Origin: Glandiceps talaboti
Taxonomy: Eukaryota; Hemichordata; Enteropneusta; Spengelidae
Length of the DNA: 64,000 bases
Reading direction: 5' to 3'
Assembly (NCBI RefSeq): GCF_964340395.1
Contig: NC_135552.1
Coordinates: 11,417,194 to 11,481,193 of the forward strand
The notes beneath the pieces are model-generated. The model did not search any database and was not told the origin of the DNA. It saw only the letters and a list, made by a program, of their open reading frames with translations. The position numbers were made by a program, and so were the translations under genes. Shown piece by piece: positions 62,368 through 64,000 of this stretch. Each line of letters opens with the position of its first letter. Position 1 is the first letter of the stretch.

Positions 62368-62398
<31 letters not shown>

Positions 62399-62448
62399 GT
62401 GATGGAGCTGAGGATGATGGTGATGAATATACCCAGGACAGTCAAAGA
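62172..62448 (+). CDS. pard3: Par-3 exon T: C-terminal coiled coil and poly-Asp run
   Basis: 277 bases, phase 2 to 0, TCTCACAG acceptor and GTAAGT donor. The peptide IQEQHRKLREQQALQKRLEE continues LNKEALTKGVQMKADRMAKL and RQQHQQRHQQQLRQG. It is a long, charged, Gln-rich helix that extends the coiled coil of exon S, consistent with the vertebrate C-terminal region. It ends in an acidic tail with 12 consecutive Asp encoded by GAC/GAT, then GDGAEDDGDEYTQDSQR. The pure GAT part is a coding microsatellite and may vary in length. The reading frame continues beyond this exon into one or more exons outside the window. Confidence 0.95.
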
Positions 62449-62454
62449 GTAAGT

Positions 62455-63112
62455 TATAGTTCAAGGTGTCAATGATGTCATAATTTAATGCTTTAATGAT
62501 GTCATAATTCAAGGCTTTAATGATGTCATAACTCCAGGCTTTGATGATGTCACAATTCAAGATTTTGATGATGTCATGATTTAATGCTTTAATGATGTAT
62601 AATTCAAGGCTTTGATGATGTCATAACTCAAGGCATTGATGATGTCATAATTCAAGGCTTTGATGATGTCATAATTCAAGACTGATGATGTCATAATTCA
62701 AGACTGATGATGTCACAATTCAAGGCTTTAATGATGTCATAACTCAAGACTTTAATGATGTTATAACTCAAGGGTTTGATGATGTAATAATTCAAGGCAT
62801 CAATGATGTCATAATTTAAGACTTTGATGATGCCATAACTCATGGCATTGATGATGTCATAACTCATGGCATTGATGATGTCATAATTCAAGGCTTTGAT
62901 GATGTCATAATTCAAGACTGATGATGTCACAATTCAAGGCTTTAATGATGTCATAACTCAAGACTTTAATGATGTTATAACTCAAGGGTTTGATGATGTA
63001 ATAATTCAAGGCATCAATGATGTCATAATTTAAGACTTTGATGATGTCATAACTCATGGCATTGATGATGTCATAACTCATGGCATTGATGATGTCAATT
63101 CGAAGCTTTGAT
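62455..63112. repeat. 24-bp minisatellite with 214-bp higher-order duplication
   Basis: About 27 copies of GATGATGTCATAATTCAAGG plus CTTT, with variants (CACAATTC, AACTCATGGCATT). A block of nine units starting near 62692 is repeated almost unchanged 214 bases later, shown by AGACTGATGATGTCACAATT at 62701 and 62915. Starts directly after the exon T donor. Minus-strand open frames here are repeat artefacts. Confidence 0.97.
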
Positions 63113-63320
63113 GATGAGATACATCTCTTTTCCACATGTAATTTACATAGAATTTATTCCCACTCCTTTGTGTTCTTGTTTGGTCTTATACAGAAATATG
63201 TTATTTTACACATTGTATCAAACATTGGAAATAATGCAGACAAGATGCTGATGATCTCAATGGCAGTAATCTAAGAGATTCATATTTGATTTTGAATAAT
63301 CCCAATCTTGATTCTGATGT

Positions 63321-63393
63321 TACTGCTGATCACGATTTCGATCTCGATTCTGATTCTGATTCTGATTCTGATTCTGATTCTGATTCTGATTCT
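63321..63393. repeat. TTCTGA hexanucleotide run
   Basis: About nine clean GATTCT units preceded by degenerate GATTTCGATCTC steps. Confidence 0.95.
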
Positions 63394-63639
63394 GATCATT
63401 TGACTTCAAGTACTCATTATATAATTCAGTATAAACTGACAGCTGGCAGTGACCACCATTAGGCTATTTAAAAGTAAATTTAAAAGTAACACTGACTAAT
63501 CAAGGTTAAATAATTAATTCCATGCAAACCTTGACTGGTGTCCACCGTCCAATCCATACTAATAATGGTGCAGTCATTTAACCTGCTAAACATACAGACA
63601 ATAAAAACATTGTTTTTTCAATATTGTTCAAAATAATCA

Positions 63640-63860
63640 ATCAACTTTCCATTGTTTTAACGCAAATTGTCAATTATTTTCCCCATAAGAGTTTTTTTTG
63701 TCCATTTTGAAGCAATGATATATGGAAAGGGTTTTTGGATCAATTTGTCCTCTTTTCAAAAATATTGCATGATTTTAACTGAGAATGGTGGGATTTTTCT
63801 TGAGAAAGTATCAGCCAAAGTTTTAAGATTTATTCCCTGAGGCACATATAATCTCACTCA
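63640..63860. mobile_element. second copy of the TTAA-flanked MITE family (partial)
   Basis: Shares AATTGTCAATTATTTTCCCC, ATTTTAACTGAGAATGG and TTTTCTTGAGAAAGTATCAG, and ends TTTATTCCCTGAGGCACAT, the complement of the TGCACCTCAGGG end at 34764. The left end is not clear. Confidence 0.6.
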
Positions 63861-63862
63861 GC

Positions 63863-64000
63863 AGTGTTCCCTCTAATGATAGCCAAATTTTGCTGTTGTG
63901 AGTCAAAATGAGAAAAACTGCCATTTCTTGTGAGTCACCACATAGTAAGAGATAGGGAGAACACCAAATTTTGATGTGTCACTAGAAATTGTGTGCATCA
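63863..64000. mobile_element. hAT-type MITE, copy 3 (cut by window end)
   Basis: Starts CAGTGTTCCCTCTAATGATA, an end typical of hAT elements, and continues with GTGAGTCACCACATAGTAAG, AGATAGGGAGAACACCAAAT and ACTAGAAATTGTGTGCATCA. Same blocks as 41641 and 47602. Confidence 0.65.

Larger units (their letters stand above)
62449..64000 (+). other. intron after exon T (5' part)
   Basis: No further exon found. Holds the 24-bp minisatellite (62455-63112), a TTCTGA run (63321-63393), a second copy of the TTAA-flanked MITE family (63640-63860) and a hAT-type MITE that runs off the window (63863-64000). A TATACAG at 63187-63193 is followed by unrelated sequence. Confidence 0.75.

Noticed and set aside
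62345-63135. Minus-strand frames with YDII-LN repeats
   Set aside because: They translate the 24-bp minisatellite (24 is a multiple of 3), giving an apparent repeat protein without other support.
63194-63274. Possible exon after TATACAG
   Set aside because: The open sequence is hydrophobic and unlike the Par-3 C-terminus, and no suitable donor is found.

Overview
The window is animal genomic DNA from a bilaterian invertebrate. It lies entirely inside one plus-strand, intron-rich gene: the orthologue of the polarity scaffold Par-3 (PARD3; Bazooka in flies). Nineteen exons with consensus splice sites join without a phase error into 3,576 coding bases (1,192 codons). In order they encode the end of the N-terminal oligomerisation domain (CR1), PDZ1, PDZ2, PDZ3, the aPKC-binding segment (CR3), a basic membrane-binding-like patch and a C-terminal coiled coil ending in an acidic run. 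The exon with the initiator Met lies upstream of base 1 and the last exon(s) lie beyond base 64000, so no promoter or polyadenylation site is present.

Layout: 1-4508 is upstream intron with a 31-bp satellite. The exons at 4509, 13073, 18086 and 30553 are spread over long introns of 4.8 to 12.3 kb. A compact block at 32824-41528 carries PDZ1-3 and the aPKC-binding region. Two long introns (41529-49251 and 49333-59118) surround a phase-1 exon and one or two candidate phase-1 microexons. The 3' block at 59119-62448 carries a 14-3-3-type site, the basic patch and the coiled coil. No other convincing protein-coding gene, tRNA, rRNA or CRISPR array was found on either strand.

About 94% of the sequence is intron and is dominated by repeats. 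There are very long microsatellites (125 perfect CT units, 75 TA units), minisatellites with higher-order structure, foldback or MITE-like elements (some nearly full palindromes), SINE/LINE 3' ends carrying an ATT tail, a probable hAT-type MITE, a TTAA-flanked MITE and a possible Penelope-like 3' end. The Par-3 protein is close to the vertebrate form, and the octamer TACATGTA is strikingly common. I read this as a marine lophotrochozoan or an invertebrate deuterostome (for example a hemichordate); the exact phylum cannot be fixed from the sequence.

The most interesting points are: tandem duplications of 3' splice-site/exon-start segments before two exons; a possible alternative-splicing module of phase-1 exons bordered by CA-, CU-, UG- and CCAA-rich repeats; two exact and one near-exact CTCF-type motifs; and intronic palindromes able to form long double-stranded RNA.
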